A program made the position numbers and the translations under genes. A model generated the notes under the pieces. The model was not told the origin of the DNA. It was given only the letters and a program-made list of their open reading frames with translations, and ran no database searches. From positions 67,583,127 through 67,647,126 of the forward strand of contig CP136061.1 of the NCBI GenBank assembly GCA_032622095.1: a stretch of 64,000 nucleotides of DNA, given 5' to 3'. Source of the DNA: Siphonodentalium dalli. Taxonomy: Eukaryota > Mollusca > Scaphopoda > Gadilida > Siphonodentaliidae. Shown here piece by piece: positions 21,190-32,351 of the stretch. The first letter of the stretch is position 1; every line of letters begins with the position of its first letter.

Positions 21190-22510
21190 TGAATCAGAGG
21201 GGGGCCGAATTTTTTTTACGAGACGTGAGGTAGGGGGTGGGTGGGTACCCGAGGCCGGAAACAGTTTTTGACCACTTTTTTTGCATTTTTTTTTCATTGA
21301 CATATTTTCAACTGTTTTAAACATATTTGTTTATATGTTGTGGCTTGTTGCAATGTGAGAAGCACTAATACATTCAATATTGATATAATTACCCCCATAA
21401 GTTGATATAAAATGGAAAAATAGTGAATATTGTGGGGTTGGGTCCCAAAATTTTCATTGATTTTTTTTGCGCGCAAATGTTTTTTTATTGTGTGTGTTTC
21501 AGCTTGCTTGGCAGTTTTTATATTTGAAAATTGTCTAGTTCACGGTGTAGTTCAATAAAAAAAATACTTCAGATAGCTCTAGGGTAGGGTGAACTTAATG
21601 CAGCCTGACAATATCAGCTAACAACTCATGACAGAATATTACAATAATTCTTATACTTCATGACAGTCTCTTTACTCATACAGTTAGCTGATGCATGAGT
21701 GTAATGTATGAAATAATGTATCAGAATAATGTATAGTTAATAATATATAGTAGACACAGGTAGACATATAATAGTAAATCAAGAGTACAGCCGGTATACT
21801 GTAAACAGAAGACCAAATTGGAGTTATCTTCCCTACACCAACACAATGACGTTACGCTTACTGTGACCTCGTCTCCACGGTCACGTCACTAAATTGCACA
21901 TCCGTGTATATGGATTTCGCACTAAATTGACCATCCGCGTTCAAACTCAAAGGGTTAAACATTATTTTAGGCCTAGCCAATCCTAAGTCGTAATGCGAGG
22001 TCGGGTCGGTGGTCATGCAGGCATACATGTACATAAAAGCTAATTCGTACACTGGTTCATATGCACATTTTCCTTTTTGGTATTACTATAGGCTCTAGGC
22101 CTACTAGTTGATGCTGGTTGATGTCTGAAAAAAAAATAATTTTGTGTAATTGTTTATTCTATTATAGGCCCTAACACTGGCCCTAGTTATTTTTTGTTGT
22201 CATTCCAGGGGATTCAACATATTTTTCATCTACTCACACAGATGAATAGGCTGGGTTATAAATTTACCAATATAATCACATCATATTCTACCTTTGTTCG
22301 ATTGCTTAGAGTTCAATTTTGCACATGTTTGTAACAGGAAGTCAGCTGAGGAAGTAACATTTAATTTGGTCTTTCAAAGAAGGGACCAATATAGATCGGT
22401 TGGTCGTTACAGAGGGGACCAATATAAAGTTTTGGGGTTTTGGGGGGTGGGTGTCTAAAAGTTATGAAAAAAAATGGTGGGTGGGTGTAAAAAAATGGCA
22501 ATGTAAACAA
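21190..22510 (+). repeat. Dispersed 1.3-1.7-kb repeat R2, copy 1
   Basis: Matches 32680-34390 in the same orientation over nearly its whole length. Shared blocks include GGGTGGGTGGGTACCCGAGG, GTTGTGGCTTGTTGCAAT, GAAAAATAGTGAATATTGTG, TTAATTCGTACACTGGTTCA and GGTGGGTGTAAAAAAATGG. Differences are mostly small; the second copy has ~500 bp more around 33200-33720. The ends are G-rich and vaguely inverted (GGGGGGG...TTACGAGAC against GCAAC...ACGCCCCCCC in the other copy). Probably a noncoding transposon; superfamily unknown. Confidence 0.75.
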
Positions 22511-23305
22511 AACACTCAATACCGTGGCGATGTTTTAGGAGAGTGACTCACGGTGACCAATTCAACGCCGAAATCTTGAGAGGCAAGTATTAGCAAGCGG
22601 CATACCATCATATTGTAAACAAATTGGTGGTATTTCTAATAAACTTCCCATAGTCTGGTCTCCTCGGTGTTGAGTGTTTCGCTTATCGCATACTCTTTAC
22701 GCAATGTTTACACAACAAGGCGTTTGTTTCAATACAAAACACAAAGTACTAACATGACAATAATTTGCAATTTACGCGAAATGTATGATTGGTATAAAAA
22801 CTAAATGTGTCTATAATATAGTATTCTTTCTGTTTGTGGCGGCTTTAACCGATGTGGCTATTTTAACAGCAGTATATACCAACTGCCAACACTTACCGTA
22901 TCTTTAACACAGGCTATAATTCAGCTCAATACATAGTACTTATAACATGCACATGCACCATCTGTTATTACATACATGTATGTACGCAGCCAGATATGTA
23001 CAATTCCTTAAGTTATACTACACAACTCGTGACATTTCATTGCTCTTAGCCCTTCCATGACGGCATCGGCGCTGGTGCGGCATTAAATGTAATGTGCCAG
23101 TGCATCAAATAAACGCGAAGTAACACGAAGTATTCATCGAAAACAACAATCATAAACTTCAGCAATCGCAAGTCATTTAAATAATGGCGTGACGTCATCG
23201 AACGCGCTAATATTACACATGTGTCTTACCAATACTTAGAAGCTGGTTATGTGGGTTAATTGTGCAATAAAGCTCGTTATCAATTATATTTGTGATCGTT
23301 TTCGA
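22511..23305. other. Non-genic stretch, nothing recognised
   Basis: No repeat family, RNA gene or exon recognised. Confidence 0.4.
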
Positions 23306-23345
23306 CCAGGGACGTGGCGACAGATGGGTGGCGTATATCACCCCC
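23306..23345 (+). mobile_element. Isolated hAT-like end CAGGGACGTGGCGACAG
   Basis: The sequence around 23308 is the left-end type of the family at 2534-3301. The segment after it (TGGGTGGCGTATATCACCCC) resembles the inverse of 28624-28671. No matching right end is seen nearby, so it is a solo or degraded end. Confidence 0.4.
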
Positions 23346-23466
23346 GACTTTGATATTCAACAATCAATTTAAAAAAATTAAATCCGATAAGCGGAGCAGT
23401 GGTTTAGGATGTTCTGAATTATTTTGTGCCAAATCTGACAGTGAATCATAAAGATTATATGTCGCC

Positions 23467-23970
23467 TTAAAGATACGGGCGGCGTTGGCGGTGGTGTGTA
23501 TGCTGTTAACATATCCACCTCCGTCAAAAACCGCCATAAACAGAAATAATAGTAAAATATAGACAGACTTTGTTCTTGTAGCAATCAGAAATGTGGCATA
23601 AACAGTATGTTAAAAGTTTTTCCATTGTTATGTAAACAAATAGGATAGTACAGAACCTGGCTTTTGTTTAGATCCGGATATGGTAAACATAAAGAGCGTT
23701 CTTTGTTTTTGTTTTCCAGATATGGAAATAATAAAGAGCGTTTATATCATTTGTGTGTGATTAACCAATAGAATTGCACTGTGTTAATATGTAAAGAGAA
23801 GCAAAACTTCGGTAACACGAGCAGGCTCTTGTTTACGTACACCATCGTTCGTCTTGACGACAATATACTATTTACGCGCTGATTATGTTTGGCATATGAA
23901 CAAAACTATATATATTTTAATATTCCTTCTATATATATTTCTGCAACGAACGCCGCGCCCGTGCCTTTAA
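23467..23970. mobile_element. TTAA-bounded nonautonomous element, copy 1, 504 bp
   Basis: It starts TTAAAGATACGGGCGGCG and ends CGCCGCGCCCGTGCCTTTAA, imperfect inverted ends with TTAA borders. It matches 51049-51420 through GGTAAACATAAAGAGCGTTC, AATAAAGAGCGTTTAT and ATTTGTGTGTGATTA. Size difference between the copies is due to internal indels. Noncoding; piggyBac- or Kolobok-type target by its TTAA. Confidence 0.75.
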
Positions 23971-24326
23971 AAGTAACCTTGACTAATGCAGGTCACTCTA
24001 ATAGTTGTTGACAACTACGTCAAAGTGAACTGGGCGCTGCATGGAATGTCATGCATATAATATGTCATGTGGGAGTCACCATCACAAGACGCTGATGACG
24101 CTCTATTAATAATTCATGATTAAATAGGAAAATCCATCCAGAGCGAATGATCTTAATTTGATAATTGGGCGAATGGTGTCTGTACAGTTCCTATACGGAA
24201 ATTAACACATGGTATGTGTGGGACTTCTCTAATTGAGCATATATAGTTAATATAGTTAATGCAATATTCATGTGGTGTGGAGGAATGTCCTTTAAACAAG
24301 GTGTGTGTGGAGTTAGTTAGGCGTTC

Positions 24327-24327
<1 letters not shown>
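23971..24327. other. Non-genic spacer
   Basis: Nothing recognised before the microsatellite. Confidence 0.4.
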
Positions 24328-24368
<41 letters not shown>

Positions 24369-24397
24369 TGTGTCTCTCTCTCTCTCCCTCTCTCTCG

Positions 24398-24434
<37 letters not shown>

Positions 24435-24445
24435 CCTCCCTCCCC
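24328..24445. repeat. Compound (GT)n(CT)n microsatellite
   Basis: A GT run of about 17 dinucleotides is followed by GT with interruptions, a long CT run with CTCGCT interruptions and a (CCCT)n tail. Open frames across it encode only Cys-Val or Ser-Leu repeats and are artefacts. Confidence 0.95.
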
Positions 24446-24934
24446 ATACCTGGGTGGTCAAAATGGACACTGCTAAATGGCAATTCTAATGTAGTGGACA
24501 AATACAATAAACCACCAGAAATGATAGGTGAACTCGGAACACTAGTATAACTTACTGTATAAGTTATAGGCATTCAATTTTCCAAAAACAAATTATAAAT
24601 TTCCCAGCATATCCCCTACATATCCAGTGATATATCATTTCCCCCTGCAAGCTATTGCATCAAACATGTGTTTGTCTATTTTGTTAAGCTAATAACATCT
24701 CAGGACAGTGAACTCAATCTTCACTTCCGAGTCACAGTTGACATCTTGCAGACATATCCATGACATATCAATTTGTAAGCTTCAATTCAACTAGAGTTGA
24801 CATATATAATTTGAAAATAATTACATAGACTTCACGCGAATGTCAGATGAATGTCTAACGCCGAACGCCTAACTAACACACACCTAATGAAATATGCATC
24901 ATTAATATTCATTATGCAATGAAAAAAACTGCGG
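24446..24934. other. Non-genic stretch
   Basis: AT-rich, with ATGCATCATTAATATTCATT just upstream of the small frame at 24935. No repeat recognised. Confidence 0.4.
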
Positions 24935-25141
24935 ATGAGGTTTTTATCGTCTGCGAATCTATTTTTATCACTTATTGTGTTGTCTTATCATGTCATCATG
25001 GAGGTTGAGAAATCTGTAACGTGTATCACAGGCACCTGTATGGACCAATCCACACCACCATCCAACGATATACAACACAGCCTATTTGGATACTATTCCC
25101 GTCATGCGCGTGAGGTCACACATACAATATGGAGGCATTGA
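24935..25141 (+). CDS. Possible small secreted protein, unrecognised
   Basis: A 68-residue frame begins MRFLSSANLFLSLIVLSYHV, a textbook signal-peptide shape (basic n-region, ~14 hydrophobic residues), followed by a short mature part with two cysteines four residues apart (VTCITGTCMDQ) and a polar C-terminus. The stop is in frame at 25139. It could also be a first exon. No family recognised, no polyadenylation signal close by and no conservation evidence, so chance is a real alternative. Confidence 0.25.
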   Translation: MRFLSSANLFLSLIVLSYHVIMEVEKSVTCITGTCMDQSTPPSNDIQHSLFGYYSRHAREVTHTIWRH

Positions 25142-25218
25142 GATTTAAAGCAGTTCGATTCATGAGCAGACAATGCACAAAATACAAAGTATATTGTATA
25201 TGAATCCATCTGGGCAAT

Positions 25219-25228
25219 TCTGTTGTTG

Positions 25229-25258
<30 letters not shown>
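25219..25258. repeat. (GTT)n(GCT)n microsatellite
   Basis: Seven or so TTG triplets followed by five CTG triplets. Confidence 0.9.
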
Positions 25259-25259
<1 letters not shown>

Positions 25260-25704
25260 GTTGGTTTCATTCAAAGTTTTTTCATGGGCATCATATTGTG
25301 CTTTAAAGTTTATGTAAATTTCTACTCGCGTGCAGGCGATCAAAAATACATCCCCATCCCGCACGATAAGACATCCGCACAAACTTTCAGAGTATTAAGA
25401 TCGTAAATCTCACATGCTTATGAGAAGATAACAGTTCTATTTAGATGTAAATGCTATTTATGGGACGAGCGATTAAATCACATAATTCATTCAATGTGAG
25501 CAACAATTTTTGCAAGTTTTTCATAGCTCTATCATATAGTTCTGATGCTCCCAGTAAAATTGTGAAGACCATTAATTGTCTTGCAATACGCTATCAAAGT
25601 TGTGTTCTTGTGACGAAAAAACATTCTAACTGATTCGGCAAAATTCGGATTTAATAACTGGAGAACGAGAACAAAACATTCGAAAACAGCGTCTTTTGTG
25701 CCAT

Positions 25705-25795
25705 CGAACCGGACGATATAACACCGAATCGGACAATATAAACACCGAACCGGACGATATAACACCGAACCGGACGATATAACACCGAACCGGAC
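25705..25795. repeat. 21-bp minisatellite
   Basis: About four and a half copies of CGAACCGGACGATATAACAC, with one 22-bp variant (AATATAAACACC). Confidence 0.9.
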
Positions 25796-26568
25796 ATCAA
25801 AAGCGGGACCAGATTGTATCGATTGCAGCCTGTGGCTATAGGCAGGTTACCAAGTACAAGTTCCCGTTTAAAAGATTTTATAGAACGGAAATAAGGTAAC
25901 ATATTCCTCGTATGTACGTCACAGCATTTTGTCTGTTTGTATATCGACGGAGGATTTATCTTGCCGGCTGTATTGACAAGTCGTCCTGCTGATTTGTTAC
26001 GATACTAGTAGGTCCTGCTGAATTGCTATGATGTTGGTATGACAAACTGATGATGTGTTAGAAAATATATATATATTTTTATTATATGTTATTTTTCCAA
26101 AGTTGTCATTTTCGCCGTGTTTGGCTAATCTGAAGTCTGAACGAATCTAAGGGAAAAAACATCTGAATGAACATTCAAGAACCGATATACATTGTACTAA
26201 AATAGTTCAACAATAGCTACGCTGGTGCTTGCAAAACGACAGGAATAGCTATTATATATTATGATCGGTTTCCAACAACAACACACCCATTATTAACATA
26301 TTTATAATATACATGTATTATACACATAGCGGATTTTCGTCGACTCGTTCAAGAAACAAAATAGCCAAACACTACGAAAATAACAACTTTAGAAAAGATA
26401 ACCGTAAAGTTTCTTAACAGCATCAGTTTGGCCTACCATCATCATAACCAATTAGCAGGACCACTTAGCCAGGGGTGTTTACGGCTACTTTCAAACGTGT
26501 AACCTTTATGCCATAATGTAAGTTTATTTAAAATAAGTATGTGGGGATATAATTATGGAACTGGTATC
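25796..26568. other. Non-genic stretch, nothing recognised
   Basis: Contains a short (AT)n near 26066. No frame, RNA gene or transposon end recognised. Confidence 0.4.
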
Positions 26569-26779
26569 TACAGTAATGCCCTAAATAATCGACTCCTTAA
26601 CCACAGCAGAATTATGGGTAACTTTTCAGGATTTAGTCGGAAATATGGCTTGTTGCCATTCATCGAAAAGATGAGAGCTTTCCAATGAATGTCAACAAGC
26701 CATATTTCCAACTAAATCCTGAAAAGTTACCCATAATTCTGCTGTGATTAAGGAGTCGATTATTTAGGGCATTACTGTA
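26569..26779. mobile_element. TA-flanked palindromic MITE (Tc1/mariner-like ends), 211 bp
   Basis: Left arm TACAGTAATGCCCTAAATAA and right arm TTATTTAGGGCATTACTGTA are reverse complements, and complementarity runs ~95 bp per arm with few mismatches around a short centre near 26675. CAGT termini next to a TA dinucleotide on each side fit Tc1/mariner-type insertion. Noncoding. Confidence 0.8.
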
Positions 26780-26836
26780 TCTTAAATATTATAGTAAATG
26801 AGCGTACCGAAGCTTTAGCATTTAACCGCCCTATTT

Positions 26837-26893
26837 CACTGGGGGCCCACCGCTCCTGCTAAATCCGTCCGAAATCGTATAATCGTCCAGTGC
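26837..26893 (+). repeat. 57-bp GC-rich unit, copy 1
   Basis: CACTGGGGGCCCACCGCTCC through TCGTATAATCGTCCAGTGC is present again in reverse complement at 30221-30278, nearly base for base. Each unit starts CACTGG and ends CCAGTG. Function unknown; perhaps a very short nonautonomous element or a TIR pair of a larger one. Confidence 0.7.
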
Positions 26894-26927
26894 AATTTTA
26901 TAAAAGAAATCCACATTATTCTTTCAA

Positions 26928-27420
26928 ATTTAAAGGTACTCAATCCGATAAAACTCCTCTCAGTTACTATTTCAATGGCTTCGGGGGTCAAAAATATTTG
27001 ATTCGAGTCGAGGAAGTCACCCATCAAAGCTCAGATTTGTTAGATATCGATTTTAGAAATCTTTTATTTTTCTTTATCGGGAATACTTTCTGGCCCAGAA
27101 CTCAGTCAAAATTGCGTTATTATTACCACTTGATTTTAGAGTTATCCATCCTTGTCTGTTTGAATAGATTTTGGTGTACACATCCCGAGCAGATTACGGC
27201 AGTTGAATGCAATTATTAGTACTCATCTCGAGTAAATAACAAATTTCAAAAATCAATATCTAATAACTCTGAGCTTTGTTTGATGGGTTCCTCGACTCGA
27301 ATCAAATATTTGTTACCCCCAAAGCCAAAGAAATAGTAATATAGGACCCTCTGATCGGATAGTTGTTGTTGGAATCTGTTGAGATGGGGACCCTCTGTTC
27401 GGATTGAGTACGTTTAAATT
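26928..27420. mobile_element. Inverted-repeat element with TTTAAA-type ends, ~490 bp
   Basis: The ends AATTTAAAGGTACTCAATCC and GGATTGAGTACGTTTAAATT are reverse complements with one mismatch. Arms of ~130 bp (26936-27065 and 27240-27370) share GATTCGAGTCGAGGAAGTCA-type sequence in inverse orientation. The loop is ~175 bp. A related single arm lies at 13600-13745. No credible coding sequence; superfamily uncertain, TTAA within the ends. Confidence 0.7.
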
Positions 27421-28079
27421 GTGATTTTTTCAATATCAACGTCTGTATCCGTGTCCGTTGAATTTGAATTGTAGCGCTCACGGAAGATTGAACAATCAGG
27501 AGTTTATCACTTCTTTTTCGATATTTTCCGTAACCTTCGGCGATAAAGTTTGTTTTTAGACCAGAAATGGGACATTCCAATGGGCAAACCATAGTTTTCT
27601 GGTAAGTTTGTTATCTCCGGGACACGAAAATGCAAGCATATACACGGACAATCTGAACAGATCTACAGGTGACACATTAAAAGACAAGCATACGATGGCT
27701 CCAGTGTGAAATTTGTATGGCACCAGTTCGAAAACGACCAAAAATGGTAAGTTCCAGTGCGCACCCACGATAAATAATTTCGATATTGCACATATTCATC
27801 GAGAATTTAGTAGATTATAGGCGTTATAGCCGAGCATAATGACATTTTATCTAATATTTGTGCACAAATTTGTCTCTTTGTGCTTTGCAGAGCAATATAG
27901 ATGTTACCATTGCAAAATATATAAGGTGGACAAGTGTCAAATAGTAACAGAATCGTTCACTTTATGATGCAAACCTGACATTTAGCATGAATGGCCAGTG
28001 TATTTCAATTATGAAGACTGACCTTTTTTTTCGACAAACCAATCACAATATATTTCGCTCAAATAAAGGGTGTTGTAGG
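27421..28079. other. Non-genic stretch
   Basis: GGTAAGTTTGTTATC (27600) and GGTAAGTTCCAGTGCGCACC (27746) follow similar AAATGG words, hinting at a degenerate ~150-bp duplication. Nothing else seen. Confidence 0.35.
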
Positions 28080-28623
28080 ATGGCCGCAAGACTATATTTC
28101 CACACACCCCACCCAATCCAACATGGCCGCCGTACAGAGGGATTCAAATAGGGAACCCATGCCAGTTCTCGGCCCTTTATCGATTTAGGTCGAACAAAGA
28201 ATGGTGTAGGTTTGCCCCCCCCCCCCAAGACACCACACATATTCACCAAACACATCCGATTAAAAATGGCCGCCGTCCAGAGGGGTCCAAAATAGGGGAT
28301 CACTGGGTTTGAACTTTCCAACTGTTGGTAATTTCCAACCAAATTGACACCACCTATAATGTTGGTATATTTCCAATTGATAACAATTTCAGACAAATAT
28401 TTGGACTAAATATAGAACGATTTGCTAGAGTTGGTATAAAACAACATAATAATTATGTCCCATTAATTAGTTGTTGGAAAATCAACCAACTAACAATTTC
28501 AACCTATAAGTGGTGTAAAATTTCCAACAAATGCTGTGTGAGGCATGAAATTTCCAGCTTTTGAATATTTTTACCAAAGTTGGAGGGTTGGTCCCCATCA
28601 AACCCCCTGTCGCCACGTCCCTG
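28080..28623. mobile_element. hAT-like relic of the CAGGGACGTGGC family, left end lost
   Basis: The right end CTGTCGCCACGTCCCTG (28607-28623) and internal TTTCCAACTGTTGGTAATTT and AATCAACCAACTAACAATTT motifs match the 2.5-kb and 13.9-kb copies. Inside, a ~170-bp segment with ATGGCCGCCGT(A/C)CAGAGG is repeated twice (28121, 28267), and a C run lies at 28215-28227. No left CAGGG terminus found. Confidence 0.6.
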
Positions 28624-28671
28624 GGGCGGAATACACCCCTATGGTAATATCGCTGGCGCCACATCCCTAAT
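28624..28671. mobile_element. Second hAT-like right end
   Basis: GGCGCCACATCCCTA at ~28656 is the same end type as CGCCACGTCCCT 45 bp upstream, with CGGAATACACCCCTATGG between them. Two ends in succession suggest nested or abutting insertions. Confidence 0.35.
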
Positions 28672-29823
28672 TATCAACAAAAATAGCTTCATGGAAACTG
28701 TGAAGCATCGAAATCAACATGAAAGCACACTGAGGTGACGATTTCGGACTGGTGCACTTTCGCCGAATGGCACCCGTCGTGTAGCTTGTTATCTCAAAGG
28801 CAACGTATCATTTTGTGATATTTTATAAATCTTGTTTTAACAAACTTACGATCCCCACATGATAATGATTTTGATTGGCAATATTAAAAACAATACCAAG
28901 ATGACAATAACCTTTGTCGCCCGCTGAGCCGGTAGACATTGTTTTTGTCGCCCGCCTGATGTTATATTGCAAGAATACATCTAAGTATATATACACACAC
29001 ACACACACACACACTGCAGTACCTCACCTATTTCACATCACTACGACGTTCTAAAGTCATAAATCTTATATACCCACGGATTCGCAAACAACACCAGTTG
29101 TGGTGTTTGCTAATTTGCATATATTTAGTGAACACTAATATTCGAACTTTTAAGTTGATACTTTTATCGGACAAGCGTTATTATGTATACTTTTTACATC
29201 GAAACATTTCGGTGATTCAATATATTCATGTCGACAGTATGGTACACGATTGAACGAGTCGTTCCCTTGAGGTGGGTTGGTTGGTTATACATGCTTGCTA
29301 GTGGATAACGTAATGCATACGTTTGTCGCGAATGGTCCTGTACGCTTACACATCATATCAGACCTCTCCGCGATGTCTGCAATGTGATTATAGAAGTATT
29401 TTGTGTGGGGATCGCCATGTACTTGGAAGCATTGACATATATGAATGTACATTAATGAAATCTACAATTATCCAATAACTTTCGGGGCAAAATCGTAATG
29501 AAGTGAACATCGCAAGTAAATTCCGCGCACAAGACGACATTGAATATGCTGAATTGCAGAAGGGAATAATATCTATATGGCTTATTGGTTTACATTGCAT
29601 GGACCGATATTGACGATTTAACCACCAAAATGATCGTAAATAAACGATGATTATCAAACGCTTAACGGCTTGACTATCGATTATAGAACAGAAATCCTAT
29701 AGGACGATACGAAGTTACTGAAAATATATAATAATAATCGGGAAAGAAAGCACTCGTGACTCAGTGCAACATCGTGCGTGTGGATCGCAAGGATTGTTTT
29801 CTGTATAGTAATCGGATAACAAA
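28672..29823. other. Non-genic stretch with (AC)n at 28993-29014
   Basis: Apart from the dinucleotide run and two TTGTCGCCCGC words (28914, 28946) that recur in the palindrome at 29824, nothing is recognised. An 89-codon minus-strand frame at 29388-29657 has no domain signature. Confidence 0.45.
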
Positions 29824-29938
29824 ACAGTTGTTGCCCTTCTTCTCGGGAGACATTGAGATTTGTCACCCGCTCGAGAACGGAATGTTCTCGAGCGGGTGAC
29901 AAATATCAATGTCTCCCTCGACAGCGGGCGACAACTGT
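29824..29938. repeat. Near-perfect 115-bp palindrome
   Basis: Arms ACAGTTGTTGCCC...CGGGAGACATTGAGATTTGT and their inverse meet at 29878-29882 (CACCCGCTCGAGAAC, GGAAT, GTTCTCGAGCGGGTG). The central 15-bp stem is perfect. Likely a miniature foldback element; would form a stable hairpin. Confidence 0.85.
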
Positions 29939-30220
29939 ATATTGTTGGTAGTAAAAGTGAGCACATGCTCCACTCAGAATGCTTTGGATTTGTCATAGTA
30001 AAAAGCACTGGAAATTATGAGGTTGGGAAAAAATACAAAGAATTTCAGGTTTATTGAATCCTGCGGACCAAGAGCCGCTTTCCATATACATAATGGCCTT
30101 TAATTGAGGGGGAAACGTAATTTTCTTATATAAACTTCTCACATTTATGCTCCCTGAGCTCAATTTATGGGCATGGTATAGACTTTCTCTCGCCGGAAAT
30201 GCACAGGAGCCTGGCGATGC

Positions 30221-30278
30221 GCACTGGACGATTATACGATTTTCGGACGGATTTAGCAGGAGCGGTGGGCCCCCAGTG
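30221..30278 (-). repeat. 58-bp GC-rich unit, copy 2 (inverted)
   Basis: Reverse complement of 26837-26893 with one extra base; 3.3 kb away. Both units end CCAGTG and start CACTGG. Confidence 0.7.
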
Positions 30279-30338
30279 TATTTAATGCTTTTTGACACAT
30301 ACGTTGTATTACGCGTGCGATGCTAAGGTGATATTTAT

Positions 30339-30500
30339 ATATAAGGATTAACTGTCATGTGGACTGTTTTATGGATATGTAACCGTGAGGTAAGTGGTCA
30401 TAACTTGTGTAAAACCGAAGGGTTTTATATACAAGTTATGACCACTTACCTCACGGTTACATCTCCATAAAAACAGTCCACATGACAGTTAATCCTTATA
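30339..30500. repeat. Near-perfect 162-bp palindrome
   Basis: GGATTAACTGTCATGTGGAC at 30345 is mirrored by GTCCACATGACAGTTAATCC ending near 30495. The arms (with GTAACCGTGAGGTAAGTGGT) are ~73 bp and the loop is ~17 bp near AAACCGAAGGGTTT. Few mismatches, so young. Confidence 0.88.
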
Positions 30501-30907
30501 TTTATATACATTTAGCGAAAAAGCCGCTTTTGTAAATGTATTTAAATCGAAAAGTGTATCGTGACAAAACCAGCCCAAAATATCACATAGCAACCTTGGC
30601 AAAAGTTAACAGGAACAATTGAAACCCGATGATTTATTAAGTCAATCCTGCGCGAATCCAAATGCGCCCAAAACATTACGCGTTCGTCTTTCCAAACCCA
30701 AATGACGTATCGATGTTGTTATGAGCTTGCAGTTATGAGCTGTTGTGCATTCACCGAGAAATAATTGCAACTAGCCACGTGGGCGCCGACCAATCGTAAT
30801 GCTGGATTTAGTGATGATCACACTTAGTATGTAAATATACAATGATACTGTATGGGAGATGCTGGGCTTTCAAATGGTGTATGATATGTAGTGTTCGGGG
30901 ACATGTC
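30501..30907. other. Non-genic stretch
   Basis: Nothing recognised. Confidence 0.4.
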
Positions 30908-30908
30908 T

Positions 30909-31066
30909 TTATTCCGAAGGTTCGCTATTCCGAAGATTCGCTATTCCGAAGGTTCACTATTCCGAATGTTCACTATTCCGAAGGTTCGCTATTTCGAAGG
31001 TGCACTATTCCAAATGTTCGCTATTACGAAGGTTCGCTATACCGAAGGTTCTCTATTCCGAAGGTT
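30909..31066 (+). repeat. 16-bp minisatellite TTCGCTATTCCGAAGG
   Basis: About ten tandem copies with point variants. Because 16 is not a multiple of three, all three frames read through as a Phe-Arg-Arg/Ile-Pro-Lys-rich repeat; those frames are not genes. The inverse array is at 34881-35010. Confidence 0.92.
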
Positions 31067-32093
31067 TTTGTTATTTTAAAGGTTAGGCCAACAAAAAAAG
31101 ATAATATGTTTCCGCTAACGGTGTGAAAAAATAGGGTAGGTAAGTAGGGATTTTTTTTTTTTAATTTTTTTTAATTTTTTTATCTAGCTGCAGAAATATT
31201 GAACTACCTCGACCGAAGTGACATAAAATGCCAACTCAATGGCATGTTGTGGGGAAAATATTACTTGATCAATACAGTGGTAATATACATTAAGATTGAA
31301 TAAAAGATCAAACTTGGTTTATGCTTAAGTGTGTGATTTGTTATTCACATAGTGCATTTTCATAATTTTGGCTATATTACTTGGTATGAAATTGATGTCA
31401 CTAACGTTTTATGAGAATTTACTCATACCGCCATTACATCGGTACTTGTGATGACTACATGTACATCCCATTGTCTGGAGGTAGCCAGTACATGTACATC
31501 CAACCGAGCATGCCTGGTTTTTGGAAAGAGTAGCTATACTCCTACCATGTGTGGTGATAACCTCTACATGTATATATACCGATACACACCCACCATGTCT
31601 GTTGATAGTTCCCAAAACAAGGCTTAAAGCAGTCCTGAGATCCACTGTCAGGACATTAACATCGCAAAATCATGCCCATCAATCCATGAATCCATCATTC
31701 CACACCTGGAGTTTTAACTTTTGAGGTCCAGCTGTCACTTTATGGTCACTTCACACAGGGATATGTTAGAAACCATGTGTTTTGCACACTAATGAACATC
31801 ATTATGTATGTGAATTGGTGGTAAAAAAAAAACAGTAAAAAATAATTTTATTTTATTTTTTTTAGAAATTTTCGGTTTTTTCTCAAAATATCAATAAAAA
31901 TATTAGGGTCGGCGGTTATTTTTAGGGTCGGTCGATGTGCGGTAACATAGAATCTTTTTTCTTTGTCCTTTATTATATATTCTAAAGTATTGAGAGGGTT
32001 CTTTATCACGAAGACTCTTTTAATGAAGGAAATAACTTAAAACATTAAACAATAAATGTGATTTTGTTTTGTTTCGGGGGTTTCCTTGAGATC
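31067..32093. other. Non-genic stretch with T-rich tracts
   Basis: Poly-T runs at about 31151-31182 and 31849-31863. TACATGTACATCC occurs twice (31458, 31491). ATTAGGGTCGG/TTAGGGTCGG at 31903-31930. No gene seen. Confidence 0.45.
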
Positions 32094-32201
32094 TAATGTC
32101 ATTACGTATGACGTTATTTCTCAATAAGTAATATTCACGTGACGCAGCCCACAGCATTGCTATGTTTCCAGACGATTTAATGTCATTACGTATGACGTTA
32201 T
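32094..32201. repeat. Direct repeat of 24 bp with CRE-like TGACGTTAT
   Basis: TAATGTCATTACGTATGACG plus TTAT occurs identically at 32094-32117 and 32178-32201, and the following CAATAAG is also shared. Each contains ATTACGTATGACG, similar to paired bZIP half-sites. Regulatory meaning is unproven. Confidence 0.6.
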
Positions 32202-32351
32202 ATCCCAATAAGCTTAGAGGGTCAGAATACGCCAGCTAAAGGCGGATTATAACAGTGGGGCTATAACGCTTAATGAATACTGCGTAGCAGAATATCGCTG
32301 AATAGACGGGTATGAAATGAACCTAACTGCAATTTTGACTTTGAATTGACT
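32202..32351. other. Short non-genic spacer
   Basis: Nothing recognised. Confidence 0.4.

Noticed and set aside
24153-24573. Frames on both strands through the GT/CT tract
   Set aside because: Low-complexity artefacts of the microsatellite.
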